NCBI RefSeq assembly: GCF_016907385.1
Contig: NZ_JAFBBU010000001.1
Coordinates: forward strand, 2,604,001 to 2,668,000
Length of the DNA stretch: 64,000 bases
Reading direction: 5' to 3'
DNA from: Subtercola frigoramans
Lineage (GTDB): Bacteria; Actinomycetota; Actinomycetes; Actinomycetales; Microbacteriaceae
The notes under the pieces: generated by a model
The model's database searches: none
Told to the model about the DNA's origin: nothing
What the model saw: the letters and a program-made list of their open reading frames with translations, nothing else
Made by a program: the position numbers and the translations under genes
Part shown: in pieces, positions 55,977-63,795 of the stretch
Numbering within the stretch: position 1 is the first letter of the stretch
How the letters are laid out: every line of letters begins with the position of its first letter

Positions 55977-56891
55977 ATCGATGATCAGCGCGAGCCCCGC
56001 CCGTCGATGCCGCGGCGTCCAGCGATGCTCATGGCGACTCACGAGTTCGCGTATCAACGTTTCGACCCGCTGCCACTCGAACATGACCTGCGCGTATGTC
56101 AGGCGGATGACGTGGCAGCCCTGCTCGTTCAAGATCAGGTCGCGTCTCCGGTCCTCGGCGAAGGCTTCTTCGGTCGAATGCCACTCCCTACCATCGAGCT
56201 CCAGAACGAGGCGGTCCCCCACGACCAGGTCGACCCGACCGACACCATCAAAGTGCACCTGTGTTCGATACCGAATGCCCAGCGCGCGCAACCGCAGGCG
56301 TGCCTTCGTCTCGAGACCGGATTGAGCCGCCGCATCCGCGAGAGAAATAACCTGCCGATGCTTGTCGGTCAACTGTGAGGCCACCTGCTCCAGACGCCTG
56401 CGGCTGACGAGTTTCAGATTCAGCGCGGAGTCGAATACCACGACAGCATTGTCTCGAGATTGGCAGACCGCAGCATGCATCAGCGCTGACTCCACAGAAT
56501 CGATGGCGAAATCGGCCCGAACCCAGTCTGATGAATACGAGCGATGGATGATCACCCCACGCGCCGTCGGATCTCCGAGTGGCACACCACGACACGTCGG
56601 CGACGCGAGGTTGTTTGCGTGCCTGTCGACCCTGACGTGGAGCCGTTCGTCGTCGATGCACCAGACTCCCTGCAGTCGGAGAGCAGGAATGCACGTCAGA
56701 AACCCGCCCACACGAATCGCCTGCACCAGTGCGGCCGGGGCCGTAGGCGCTGCGATCCACCCGTGCCGGATGCGCGACACCCGACCCTGCCGAACTGCCT
56801 CCCGCAGATAGTGCGGAGAGATACCGGCTTCAGTCCACTGCGCTTTGTTGAGGATGCCGCCGCGGGAGGCGAGCAGCTGATCGATGTCCAT
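55929..56891 (-). CDS. AbiEi-type N-terminal domain + DUF559 (Vsr-like nuclease fold) protein in a palindrome-flanked unit
   Basis: 320 residues from ATG 56891 (MDIDQLLASRGG). A GTG at 56984, inside the upstream palindrome, is also in frame. Residues 1-60 (ILNKAQWTEAGISPHYLREA ... RIRHGWI) are a winged-helix AbiEi_4/type IV antitoxin-like domain; residues about 220-300 are DUF559: VDLVVGDRLVLELDG with Asp and Glu, then the REWHS, EDRRRD and GCHVIRLTYAQV segments of a PD-(D/E)xK/Vsr core. No toxin partner is present. The last residues (about QSSALVRSSELFALD) are encoded by the flanking palindrome. It sits between rimM and trmD, a normally tight pair. Confidence 0.85.
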   Translation of the reverse strand: MDIDQLLASRGGILNKAQWTEAGISPHYLREAVRQGRVSRIRHGWIAAPTAPAALVQAIRVGGFLTCIPALRLQGVWCIDDERLHVRVDRHANNLASPTCRGVPLGDPTARGVIIHRSYSSDWVRADFAIDSVESALMHAAVCQSRDNAVVVFDSALNLKLVSRRRLEQVASQLTDKHRQVISLADAAAQSGLETKARLRLRALGIRYRTQVHFDGVGRVDLVVGDRLVLELDGREWHSTEEAFAEDRRRDLILNEQGCHVIRLTYAQVMFEWQRVETLIRELVSRHEHRWTPRHRRAGLALIIDQSSALVRSSELFALD

Positions 56892-56947
56892 GCGAACCAG
56901 TGTCGCTGCGAAAAGTGCCGCCCAGACGGCATCCGGCACATCTGTGG

Positions 56948-57018
56948 AAAACGCAATCGTCGGCCCTCGTTCAATCCGACGCACATAGGGCGGAGGTTCG
57001 AACGAGGGCCGACGATTG
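56948..57018. repeat. 71-bp palindrome, upstream flank of DUF559 gene
   Basis: Arms 56954-56972 and 57000-57018, 19 bp, perfect; loop 27 bases. Same orientation as 55906-55976. It ends 5 bp before the rimM stop codon. Confidence 0.95.
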
Positions 57019-57023
57019 GAAGA

Positions 57024-57695
57024 TTACGCGGACGCGGGGGCCGCGGCGGGACGATCGTCCACGGCATCTGGACCCGAGGCCGGAGCTTCAGCAGATTCCG
57101 AAGTGGTAGCCGCAGCTTCGGGAGCTGGCTCGGGCTCTTCGGCTGTAGCCGGGAGCTCCTCGAACAGGCCCGGCGGCGGGGTGACCGTCAGCGTGCCCGC
57201 ATCGATGTCGACTGCCGACACGATCGCCTTGACGAACGGCACGAGCACTTCGCCCGTCTCCGTCTCCACATGCAGCAGGTCCTGGGCGGCGAGGTGATCG
57301 ATCTGCGTCATCGTGCCGATACGCACGCCGTCACGCATCACGGCGAGGCCGACGAGCTGGTGGTCGAACCACGCATCTTCCTCGTCGGTCTTCTCGTCGA
57401 GGTCGTGGTCGATCCACAGGATGGCCTTCGCCAGCGACTCGGCCGCCGTGCGGTCGGGTACACCGACGAAGAAGCCGACCGGATGCCCGTTGTACCAGCG
57501 CAGTTCGGCCAGTTCGAGGGTCTTCCCGTGCCAGGGAGAGGTGGTGGGGACTTGCAGCGTGAACACCGAGCCCGGAACGAAACGTCGTTCCGGGTCGTCG
57601 GTGAACAGCTCGAGTTTGATCGCGCCCTTCAGCCCGTGGGCTTTGGTGAGGCGACCGACTCTCAGTTGTGTCTCGTTCTTAGAAATCGGTATCAA
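57024..57695 (-). CDS. rimM: ribosome maturation factor RimM
   Basis: 223 residues from TTG 57695, overlapping the KH gene by 17 bp; ATG 57722 is an alternative. LRVGRLTKAHGLKGAIKLEL and the middle WYNGHPVGFFVG are RimM features; the PRC-barrel half follows, and a 45-residue Ala/Glu/Pro-rich tail closes the protein, longer than in E. coli. It helps 30S assembly through S19. In the rpsP-KH-rimM-(trmD) operon; the DUF559 unit begins 5 bp after its stop. Confidence 0.95.
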   Translation of the reverse strand: MIPISKNETQLRVGRLTKAHGLKGAIKLELFTDDPERRFVPGSVFTLQVPTTSPWHGKTLELAELRWYNGHPVGFFVGVPDRTAAESLAKAILWIDHDLDEKTDEEDAWFDHQLVGLAVMRDGVRIGTMTQIDHLAAQDLLHVETETGEVLVPFVKAIVSAVDIDAGTLTVTPPPGLFEELPATAEEPEPAPEAAATTSESAEAPASGPDAVDDRPAAAPASA

Positions 57696-57915
57696 CCACG
57701 TCAACGCGTACGCGCTTGCCATCGGCGAGCGCTGCAACGAGGGTGCGCAGTGCTTTCGCCGTGCGACCCGATCGACCGATCACGCGGCCGAGGTCACTGG
57801 GGTTCACTCGAACCTCCAGCACCTCACCTCGCGGAGAACTCTTCGCTACGACATGGACGTCGTCGGGATTGTCGACGATGCCCTTGACGAGGTGCTGCAG
57901 AGCTGGTGCGAGCAA
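57679..57915 (-). CDS. khpA: KH-domain RNA-binding protein (KhpA type)
   Basis: 78 residues. A single KH domain with the GxxG loop in VIGRSGRTAKALRTLV. Small KH proteins at this place between rpsP and rimM bind RNA with KhpB in some Gram-positives; the function here is inferred. It starts 3 bp after the rpsP stop and overlaps rimM. Confidence 0.95.
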   Translation of the reverse strand: MLAPALQHLVKGIVDNPDDVHVVAKSSPRGEVLEVRVNPSDLGRVIGRSGRTAKALRTLVAALADGKRVRVDVVDTDF

Positions 57916-57918
57916 GAC

Positions 57919-58344
57919 TTACGCCTCGTCGGTCGCGGCGGCGTCGGCGTCAGCCGAAACCTCAGCGGCAACGGGCGCGACGGCGACGGGCGCCTCGGCC
58001 TTGGGGCGAAGAACGGGTTTCTTCTTCTCGTCTGCGACGAAAACAGCCTTCGGCTCTTTCACGCGAACGGTCGAAACCGCGTTGGGGTCACCCTTGAACT
58101 TGCCCCAGTCACCGGTGAGCTTGAGGATGGCCTCGACCTGCTCGGTCGGCTGCGCGCCGACGCCGAGCCAGTACTGGGCACGATCGCTCTTGACCTCGAT
58201 GAACGAGGGCTCCTCGGTCGGGTGGTACTTGCCGATCTCTTCGATGACACGGCCATCGCGCTTGGTGCGCGAGTCGGCAACGACAATACGGTAGTAAGGA
58301 GCGCGGATCTTGCCCATGCGCTTCAAACGGATTTTTACAGCCAC
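57919..58344 (-). CDS. rpsP: 30S ribosomal protein S16
   Basis: 141 residues from GTG 58344, AGGAGA five bases upstream. [23 protein letters not shown] is the S16 core (about 1-90); the last 50 residues are an Ala/Val/Glu/Lys tail common in actinobacteria. First gene of the unit rpsP-khpA-rimM; the 271-bp spacer before it (to 58615) contains no gene or clear structure. Confidence 0.97.
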   Translation of the reverse strand: MAVKIRLKRMGKIRAPYYRIVVADSRTKRDGRVIEEIGKYHPTEEPSFIEVKSDRAQYWLGVGAQPTEQVEAILKLTGDWGKFKGDPNAVSTVRVKEPKAVFVADEKKKPVLRPKAEAPVAVAPVAAEVSADADAAATDEA

Positions 58345-58615
58345 AATTCTCCTGAGTAATTTTTATGGGGCGAACTGCCGGCCGTGAGCGTGGGGATGCA
58401 CACTCGGCCAAGAATAAGTTCTAAGGTTCTGCGCACCGCCTGATTAGAGGGTCGGGCAGGGGCAGACTCGACTGACCATTCTGTCAGATATTTGCCCCGA
58501 CGAGTAATTAACCGGCGATATTGCGAAATACCACGGGTATCGGGCATCCATGTCAGGATATTTGCATCAGAGTCGCGCACCTGCGGGGCTCCAGAGGTTG
58601 GGCGGGCGCTAAGCA

Positions 58616-59752
58616 ATGGAGATCAGCTTCGCAGAGTCCGAGCGCTCCACGGTCGGCATCGAGTGGGAGATCGCGCTCGTCGACCAGAGTTCGGGCGATC
58701 TGGTGTCTGTCGCCAGCGAGGTACTCGAGGCGCTCCGGCAGAACGACGGCTCCGAGCATCCGCAGATCACCGGCGAACTGCTGCTCAACACGGTCGAGCT
58801 CGTGACGCGGGTGCACCACACGATCGGCGACGCAGTGGATGATCTGCTCAGCCAGCTCGACGAAGTACGCGCCATCACCGACCCCCTCGACGTCGAGCTC
58901 ATGTGCGCGGGCTCCCACCCCTTCGCGCAGTGGTTCGACCAGACCGTCACCGACAAGGAGCGCTACCACCGGCTCATCGACCGCACCCAGTGGTGGGGGC
59001 GCAACATGATGATCTGGGGCATCCACGTGCACGTGGGGGTCGAGTCGCGTGACAAGGTTCTGCCGCTGCTCGACGGGCTTCTGACCTACTACCCGCATCT
59101 GCAGGCGCTCAGCGCATCAAGCCCGTTCTGGGGTGGAGTCAATATGGGGTACGCGTCGAACCGGGCGCTGATGTTCCAGCAGTTGCCCACTGCGGGCCTG
59201 CCGTACCAGTTCGCGACCTGGGCAGAGTACGAGAAGTATGTCGCCGACATGACCGTGACCGGCATCATCGACGACTACACCGAGGTGCGCTGGGACATCC
59301 GCCCCTCGCCGAAGTGGGGCACGGTCGAGATGCGCGCCTGCGACGGGCTGTCGAGCCCGCAGGAGATCGGGGCCGTCGCGGCGCTGATCCAGTGCCTCGT
59401 GGACCACATGTCGAGCGAACTCGACGCGGGGCGCGAACTCGTCACGCTGCAGCCGTGGTTCACGCGGGAGAACAAGTGGCGGGCGGCGAGGTACGGGCTC
59501 GATGCGGAGATCATCCTGAACCCGGCCGGCGACGAGCGACTGGTCACAGACGAGATCCGCGATCTGCTGGTGACTCTCGCCCCGACGGCTGAGAGACTCG
59601 GATGCTCGGCAGAGCTCGCCCAGGTGAACCTCATTCTCGAGCACGGCGCCAGCTACCAGCGTCAGCTGCGGGTCGCCGCCGAGAACGGCGGCAGCCTGCA
59701 CGCGGTGGTCTCGTCGCTGACTCACGAGCTGCGGCACGGCCTCGGCGGCTGA
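58616..59752 (+). CDS. glutamate-cysteine ligase-like carboxylate-amine ligase (YbdK/GCS2)
   Basis: 378 residues. TVGIEWEIALVD at 12-23, the HVHVGV strand near 141-146, and EVRWDIRPSPKWGTVEMRACD give the GCS2 ATP-grasp-like active site. YbdK proteins have weak gamma-glutamylcysteine ligase activity. In actinobacteria the enzyme might serve ergothioneine or another thiol, or a different acid/amine pair; the neighbours give no hint. Divergent from rpsP. Confidence 0.9.
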   Translation: MEISFAESERSTVGIEWEIALVDQSSGDLVSVASEVLEALRQNDGSEHPQITGELLLNTVELVTRVHHTIGDAVDDLLSQLDEVRAITDPLDVELMCAGSHPFAQWFDQTVTDKERYHRLIDRTQWWGRNMMIWGIHVHVGVESRDKVLPLLDGLLTYYPHLQALSASSPFWGGVNMGYASNRALMFQQLPTAGLPYQFATWAEYEKYVADMTVTGIIDDYTEVRWDIRPSPKWGTVEMRACDGLSSPQEIGAVAALIQCLVDHMSSELDAGRELVTLQPWFTRENKWRAARYGLDAEIILNPAGDERLVTDEIRDLLVTLAPTAERLGCSAELAQVNLILEHGASYQRQLRVAAENGGSLHAVVSSLTHELRHGLGG

Positions 59753-59832
59753 TCGCCTGGCCGGCGGGAGCGCCTCGGTCGGGCGCGCCTGCCCAGCCGT
59801 TTCACTCTCGCGTGCGCCACGCACGCCGTCGT

Positions 59833-59863
59833 GAGTCTGGCACACGTGCCTCATCACGGCGCT
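59833..59863. repeat. 31-bp repeat, copy A
   Basis: Core GGCACACGTG with flanking GTGAG and CTCATCACGGCG; 3 differences from copy B, 149 bp away. Confidence 0.75.
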
Positions 59864-59981
59864 GCGGCCGCACGGGAAAGTGAGCGACCCGCGTCGCAGT
59901 GCTGGACGCCCGCCCGTCTTGCGGACGCGACCATGCTCCCGCCGAGCGCGCTCGCGCCACTCGTGAGCCACCCGCGCCCTG

Positions 59982-60012
59982 GTGAGACTGGCACACGTGA
60001 CTCACCACGGCG
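59982..60012. repeat. 31-bp repeat, copy B
   Basis: Core GGCACACGTG with flanking GTGAG and CTCACCACGGCG; a further CGTGACTCAC follows directly. Confidence 0.75.
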
Positions 60013-60079
60013 AACGTGACTCACCCGCCGCACATCCGCGTCTGGGTGACGGCCAGTCCCGGCGCGTGCGCGAGGCCGG

Positions 60080-60901
60080 TTACGCGTTCTTCGCGTCGCG
60101 CCAGGCGAGCAGATCGGCGATCGGCGACAAGTCGATGTCGGGGCCCGTGATGCCGAGCGTGAAGAGGCTCGCACCCAGCTCGACCTGCGCTTCGAGGTCG
60201 GTCGTATCGAAGTTGCCCGGCGTGTGCGGGCGGGTTCCGGTCGAGATCTCGATCTCGCTGAAATCGCGGCCGATCTCGTCGCAGTGCGAACGCAGGATGC
60301 CCAGCTTGCGTTCGAGCGTCTCGGTGTCGGCGAAGCTGTGCCAGATGTCGGCGTGCTTGGCGACGATGCGCAGTGTCTTCTTCTCTCCGCCACCGCCGAT
60401 GAGCACCGGGATGTCGCGCGTGGGCGGCGGCGTCAGTTTGGCCCAGCGGGCTTCGATGCGCGGCAGGCTTTCGGCAAGGGCATCCAGTCGCTGGCCGACA
60501 GTACCGAACTCGTAGCCGTACTCGTCGTAGTCGCGCTCGAACCAGCCGGAGCCGATTCCGAAGATCAGACGACCCTCGGCACCCGGGGTCTTCGCCGAGA
60601 TGTGGTCGACCGTGCGTGCCATGTCGGCGAGCAGGTCGGGGTTGCGATAGGTGTTGCACGTGACGAGCGGGCCGAACTCGATGGTCGAGGTCTGCTCTGC
60701 CCAGGCGGCGAGCATGCTCCAGCCTTCGAAGTGCAGGCCGGCCGGGTCACCCGAGAGCGGGTAGAAGTGGTCCCAGTTGAACGCGATGTCGACGCCGAGC
60801 TCTTCGAGGGAAGTGAGGGTGTCGCGGATCTGCGTGTAGGTGGAGTGCTGGGGAGCGATCTGGACGCCGATTCGAATCGGCCGCGTCGTCGTGTTGGTCA
60901 T
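60080..60901 (-). CDS. LLM-class F420-dependent oxidoreductase
   Basis: 273 residues. A luciferase-like TIM barrel: IRIGVQIAPQHSTY, FNWDHFYPLSGDPAG, TIEFGPLVTCNTYRNPDLLADMARTVDHIS and RLIFGIGSGWFERDYDEYGYEFG are typical of F420-dependent members. Substrate unknown. TAGGCT six bases before the ATG suggests a leaderless start. With the DDN-type protein at 6.5 kb this indicates use of F420. Confidence 0.92.
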   Translation of the reverse strand: MTNTTTRPIRIGVQIAPQHSTYTQIRDTLTSLEELGVDIAFNWDHFYPLSGDPAGLHFEGWSMLAAWAEQTSTIEFGPLVTCNTYRNPDLLADMARTVDHISAKTPGAEGRLIFGIGSGWFERDYDEYGYEFGTVGQRLDALAESLPRIEARWAKLTPPPTRDIPVLIGGGGEKKTLRIVAKHADIWHSFADTETLERKLGILRSHCDEIGRDFSEIEISTGTRPHTPGNFDTTDLEAQVELGASLFTLGITGPDIDLSPIADLLAWRDAKNA

Positions 60902-60907
60902 ACAGAA

Positions 60908-60913
60908 AGCCTA
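60908..60913 (-). promoter_or_regulatory. -10-like box of LLM oxidoreductase gene
   Basis: TAGGCT, six bases before ATG 60901; leaderless arrangement. Confidence 0.5.
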
Positions 60914-60991
60914 AGCCTCTCCACAGACACTCCGTGTGAACAGGTGATGGATGCCCGCCTCGCCACTGCCCGACGAACCAGCTCTGACGCT

Positions 60992-61077
60992 GGTTGAGTA
61001 GCAGCGGAGCTGCGTATCGAGACAGGGGGCGAGAGGTCAGCGTTGGGGTTTCGATACGGCCTTCGGCCTACTCAACC
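60992..61077. repeat. paired inverted half-units, copy 3 (LLM-ffh spacer)
   Basis: Left half: GGTTGAGTA (60992-61000), stem GCAGC-GGA-GCTGC, GTATCGAGAC. Right half: GTTTCGATAC (61048-61057), stem GGCC-TTC-GGCC, TACTCAACC (61069-61077). Confidence 0.9.
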
Positions 61078-61119
61078 GGCGGACTTGCGCACGCCGCGCT
61101 CGACGCGCCCCGGGCAGGC

Positions 61120-62706
61120 TCAGCGGCGCAGGAACTTCTGCAGGGACTCGAGCTCCTTCTCGCTCGGCCCGCCCGCGGCCGCGCCGGCACCGCCGCTGCC
61201 CAGTCCGAAACCTGAGCCGGCCGGCGCACCAGCCGTACCGGCGCTGGGCAGCTTCTCGCCCGACGCCAAGGCGGCATTCTCCACGGCGCGCTTGGCCGGG
61301 TTGCCCGACTTCGAGCCCTTCTTCTTCTGCTGCACCTTGCCGCGACCACCACCGAAGCCGGCTCCAGGGATCGGCCCCATTCCGGGAATCTGTGGCACTC
61401 CCCCGCGCGCAACCGTCTTCATCATCTTCGCGGCCTGCTCGAAACGCTGCACCAGCTGGTTCACGTCGGTGACCGTCATACCTGAACCGCGGGCGATGCG
61501 CACCCGGCGTGAGCCGTTGAGCAGCTTCGGGTTCTGCCGCTCCGCCTTCGTCATCGACTGGATGATCGCCTCAGTGCGCACGATCTCGCGTTCATCGAAA
61601 TTGGCGAGCTGCTCCTTCATCGCCCCGGCGCCGGGCAGCATGCCGATCATCTTCTTGAGCGACCCTGCCCCGCGCAGCTGCTGCATCTGGCCGAGGAAGT
61701 CCTCGAGGGTGAACGTGTCGGTGCGGAACTTCTCCGCAACCTTCATCGCCTCTTCTTCGTCGAAGGCGCCCTGGGCCTGCTCGATGAGCGTCAGGATGTC
61801 ACCGAGGTCGAGAATACGGCTCGCCATGCGGTCGGGATAGAACGGCTCGAAGTCGTCGAGCGACTCGCCCGTCGAGGCGAAGATGATCGGGCGACCGGTC
61901 ACCGACGCGACCGACAGGGCCGCGCCACCGCGGGCGTCACCGTCGAGTTTGGTGAGCACGACACCGGTGAAGTCGACACCAGCCTGGAACGCCTTGGCGG
62001 TGGCCACAGCATCCTGCCCGATCATCGCGTCGATGACGAAGAGCACCTCGTCGGGGTCGACGGCCTTGCGGATGTCTGCGGCCTGCTTCATCATGTCGGC
62101 ATCGACGCCGAGGCGGCCGGCCGTGTCGACGATGACCACGTCGTACTGCTTGTCGATGGCCCACTTGATCGAGTCTTTGGCGACCTTGACCGGGTTGCCC
62201 ACGCCGTTGCCGGGCTCGGGAGCGTAGACCGCAACACCGGCCTGCCCTGCAACGACCTGCAGCTGCTGCACGGCGTTGGGGCGCTGGAGGTCGGCCGCGA
62301 CGAGCAGCGGCGTGTGGTTGTCTTTCGCGAGCCACTTCGCCAGCTTGCCGGCGAGGGTCGTCTTACCGGCACCCTGAAGCCCGGCGAGCATGATGATGGT
62401 CGGCGGCTTCTTGGCGAAGTTGATGCGCCGGGCCTCACCGCCCAGAATCGCGATGAGCTCCTCGTTGACGATCTGAACGACCTGCTGCGCCGGGTTCAGT
62501 GCCTTGTTGACCTCGTCGCCGAGGGCGCGCTCGCGCACCTTGCCGGTGAAGTCCTTGACCACGTCGAGCGCCACGTCAGCATCGAGCAGGGCGCGGCGGA
62601 TCTCACGAACGGTACCGTCGACATCGGCCGGGCTCAGCTTGCCCTTCGTGCGGAGGTTGCGAAAGGTGTCCGCTAAGCGGTCAGAAAGGGTTCCGAAAGT
62701 TGCCAT
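61120..62706 (-). CDS. ffh: signal recognition particle protein Ffh
   Basis: 528 residues. The N domain, the G domain with P-loop GLQGAGKTTLAGK and VDTAGRLG, TKLDGDARGG, and the M domain rich in Met (MQQLRGAGSLKKMIGMLPG; SRRVRIARGSG signal-RNA-binding part) are in order. The C-terminus is longer than in E. coli and Gly/Ala-rich. It binds signal peptides with 4.5S RNA and docks at FtsY. Confidence 0.98.
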   Translation of the reverse strand: MATFGTLSDRLADTFRNLRTKGKLSPADVDGTVREIRRALLDADVALDVVKDFTGKVRERALGDEVNKALNPAQQVVQIVNEELIAILGGEARRINFAKKPPTIIMLAGLQGAGKTTLAGKLAKWLAKDNHTPLLVAADLQRPNAVQQLQVVAGQAGVAVYAPEPGNGVGNPVKVAKDSIKWAIDKQYDVVIVDTAGRLGVDADMMKQAADIRKAVDPDEVLFVIDAMIGQDAVATAKAFQAGVDFTGVVLTKLDGDARGGAALSVASVTGRPIIFASTGESLDDFEPFYPDRMASRILDLGDILTLIEQAQGAFDEEEAMKVAEKFRTDTFTLEDFLGQMQQLRGAGSLKKMIGMLPGAGAMKEQLANFDEREIVRTEAIIQSMTKAERQNPKLLNGSRRVRIARGSGMTVTDVNQLVQRFEQAAKMMKTVARGGVPQIPGMGPIPGAGFGGGRGKVQQKKKGSKSGNPAKRAVENAALASGEKLPSAGTAGAPAGSGFGLGSGGAGAAAGGPSEKELESLQKFLRR

Positions 62707-62733
62707 GATCCCTCAATGTTAACTGAAGCCGAT

Positions 62734-62817
62734 GGTTGAATAGCTCCGCCAGGAGCGTATCGAAACCCGCAGCCTCAACGACGTGGTTTCGATACGCAGC
62801 TTCGCTGCTACTCAACC
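62734..62817. repeat. paired inverted half-units, copy 4 (ffh-ftsY spacer)
   Basis: Left half: GGTTGAATA (62734-62742), stem GCTCC-GCCA-GGAGC, GTATCGAAAC. Right half: GTTTCGATAC (62786-62795), stem GCAGC-TTC-GCTGC, TACTCAACC (62809-62817). Confidence 0.9.
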
Positions 62818-62865
62818 GGCGAGAACAGAGCCCAACTCCCGTACAGGGCGCCCGCTGAGTTTGCT

Positions 62866-63741
62866 TCAGCCGATCAGGTTCTGTACGAAGACGTGCGGCG
62901 TGAAGCCGGTGAGGTCATTGATGCCTTCGCCCTGGCCGATGAGCTTGATCGGGATGCCCGTGCGCTCCTGCACCGCGAGCACGAAGCCGGCCTTGGCCGA
63001 GCCGTCAAGCTTGGTCAGCACGAGACCGGTCACTCCGGCGTGCTCGATGAATGCCTCGGCCTGCAGCAGGCCGTTCTGGCCGGTCGTCGCATCGAGCACG
63101 AGCAGCACTTCAGACACCGGCGCCTGCTTCTCGATGACCCGGCGGATCTTGGTGAGCTCATCCATCAGGCCACCCTTGGTCTGCAGGCGGCCAGCAGTGT
63201 CGATGATGGCGATCTCGATGTTGTTGCGCTTCGCGAAATCGACCGTCTGAAAGGCGACCGACGCAGGGTCCTGCCCCTCCTGCTGCGGCCTCACGATCTG
63301 CGCGCCCGCCCGCTCGGCCCAGGTCGCGACCTGCTCGACCGCCGCGGCGCGGAAGGTGTCGGCTGCACCGACGACCACGCTGCGGTTGTAGTTCGCTAGG
63401 AACTTTGCGAATTTGCCGATGGTCGTTGTCTTGCCGACCCCGTTCACGCCGACGACGAGCACGACCGCCGGGCGTTCGGTGAGATTCAGGGTCGAGTCGA
63501 GCTTGGAGAAGCGTTCCTCGAGGGTTTCGCGGAGCATCCGCTGCAGGTCTTTGGGGTCTGTGGTGCTGAAACGTGCGACCTTGGCCCGCAGATCGTCGAC
63601 GATCTGGTCGGTGACGTCGATGCCGAAGTCGGCTGTGATGAGCGCGGTTTCGAGGTCGTCCCAGGTCTCGGCGTCGATCGTGCGCTTCGCGAACATGCCG
63701 CGAAGGGCTCCGGAAAGCGACCAGGGAGTGCGTTCAGCCAT
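62866..63741 (-). CDS. ftsY: signal recognition particle receptor FtsY
   Basis: 291 residues. The N domain starts at once (no long acidic A domain); the G domain has GVNGVGKTTTIGK, DTFRAAAVEQ, DTAGRLQTKGGLMDEL and TKLDGSAKAG. It recruits ribosome-SRP complexes to the membrane. TAGGCT six bases before the ATG suggests a leaderless start. Confidence 0.98.
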   Translation of the reverse strand: MAERTPWSLSGALRGMFAKRTIDAETWDDLETALITADFGIDVTDQIVDDLRAKVARFSTTDPKDLQRMLRETLEERFSKLDSTLNLTERPAVVLVVGVNGVGKTTTIGKFAKFLANYNRSVVVGAADTFRAAAVEQVATWAERAGAQIVRPQQEGQDPASVAFQTVDFAKRNNIEIAIIDTAGRLQTKGGLMDELTKIRRVIEKQAPVSEVLLVLDATTGQNGLLQAEAFIEHAGVTGLVLTKLDGSAKAGFVLAVQERTGIPIKLIGQGEGINDLTGFTPHVFVQNLIG

Positions 63742-63747
63742 GCGACC

Positions 63748-63753
63748 AGCCTA
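63748..63753 (-). promoter_or_regulatory. -10-like box of ftsY
   Basis: TAGGCT, six bases before ATG 63741; identical in sequence and spacing to the LLM gene's box. Confidence 0.5.
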
Positions 63754-63795
63754 TGGTGCGGGCGGGGTCGACGCTGCCCCGGCTGTGAGCGGGCG

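Larger units (their letters stand above)
59753..60079. other. 327-bp spacer with two 31-bp direct repeats
   Basis: No gene is seen. Two 31-bp copies (59833-59863 and 59982-60012, 28 of 31 identical) each contain GTGAG, GGCACACGTG and CTCA/CACGGCG, and each can fold on itself. The region lies between two convergent genes. Confidence 0.6.

Noticed and set aside
55929-56891. DUF559 gene as half of a type IV toxin-antitoxin pair
   Set aside because: The AbiEi-like domain suggests it, but there is no AbiEii toxin gene beside it; neighbours are trmD and rimM.
55906-57018. Classical insertion sequence
   Set aside because: No transposase, no terminal inverted repeats of IS type and no clear target duplication; the flanks are direct copies of palindromes.
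27455-62817. CRISPR array or tRNA genes
   Set aside because: Repeats are dispersed palindromic pairs, not regularly spaced; no cas genes, and no cloverleaf was seen in any spacer.
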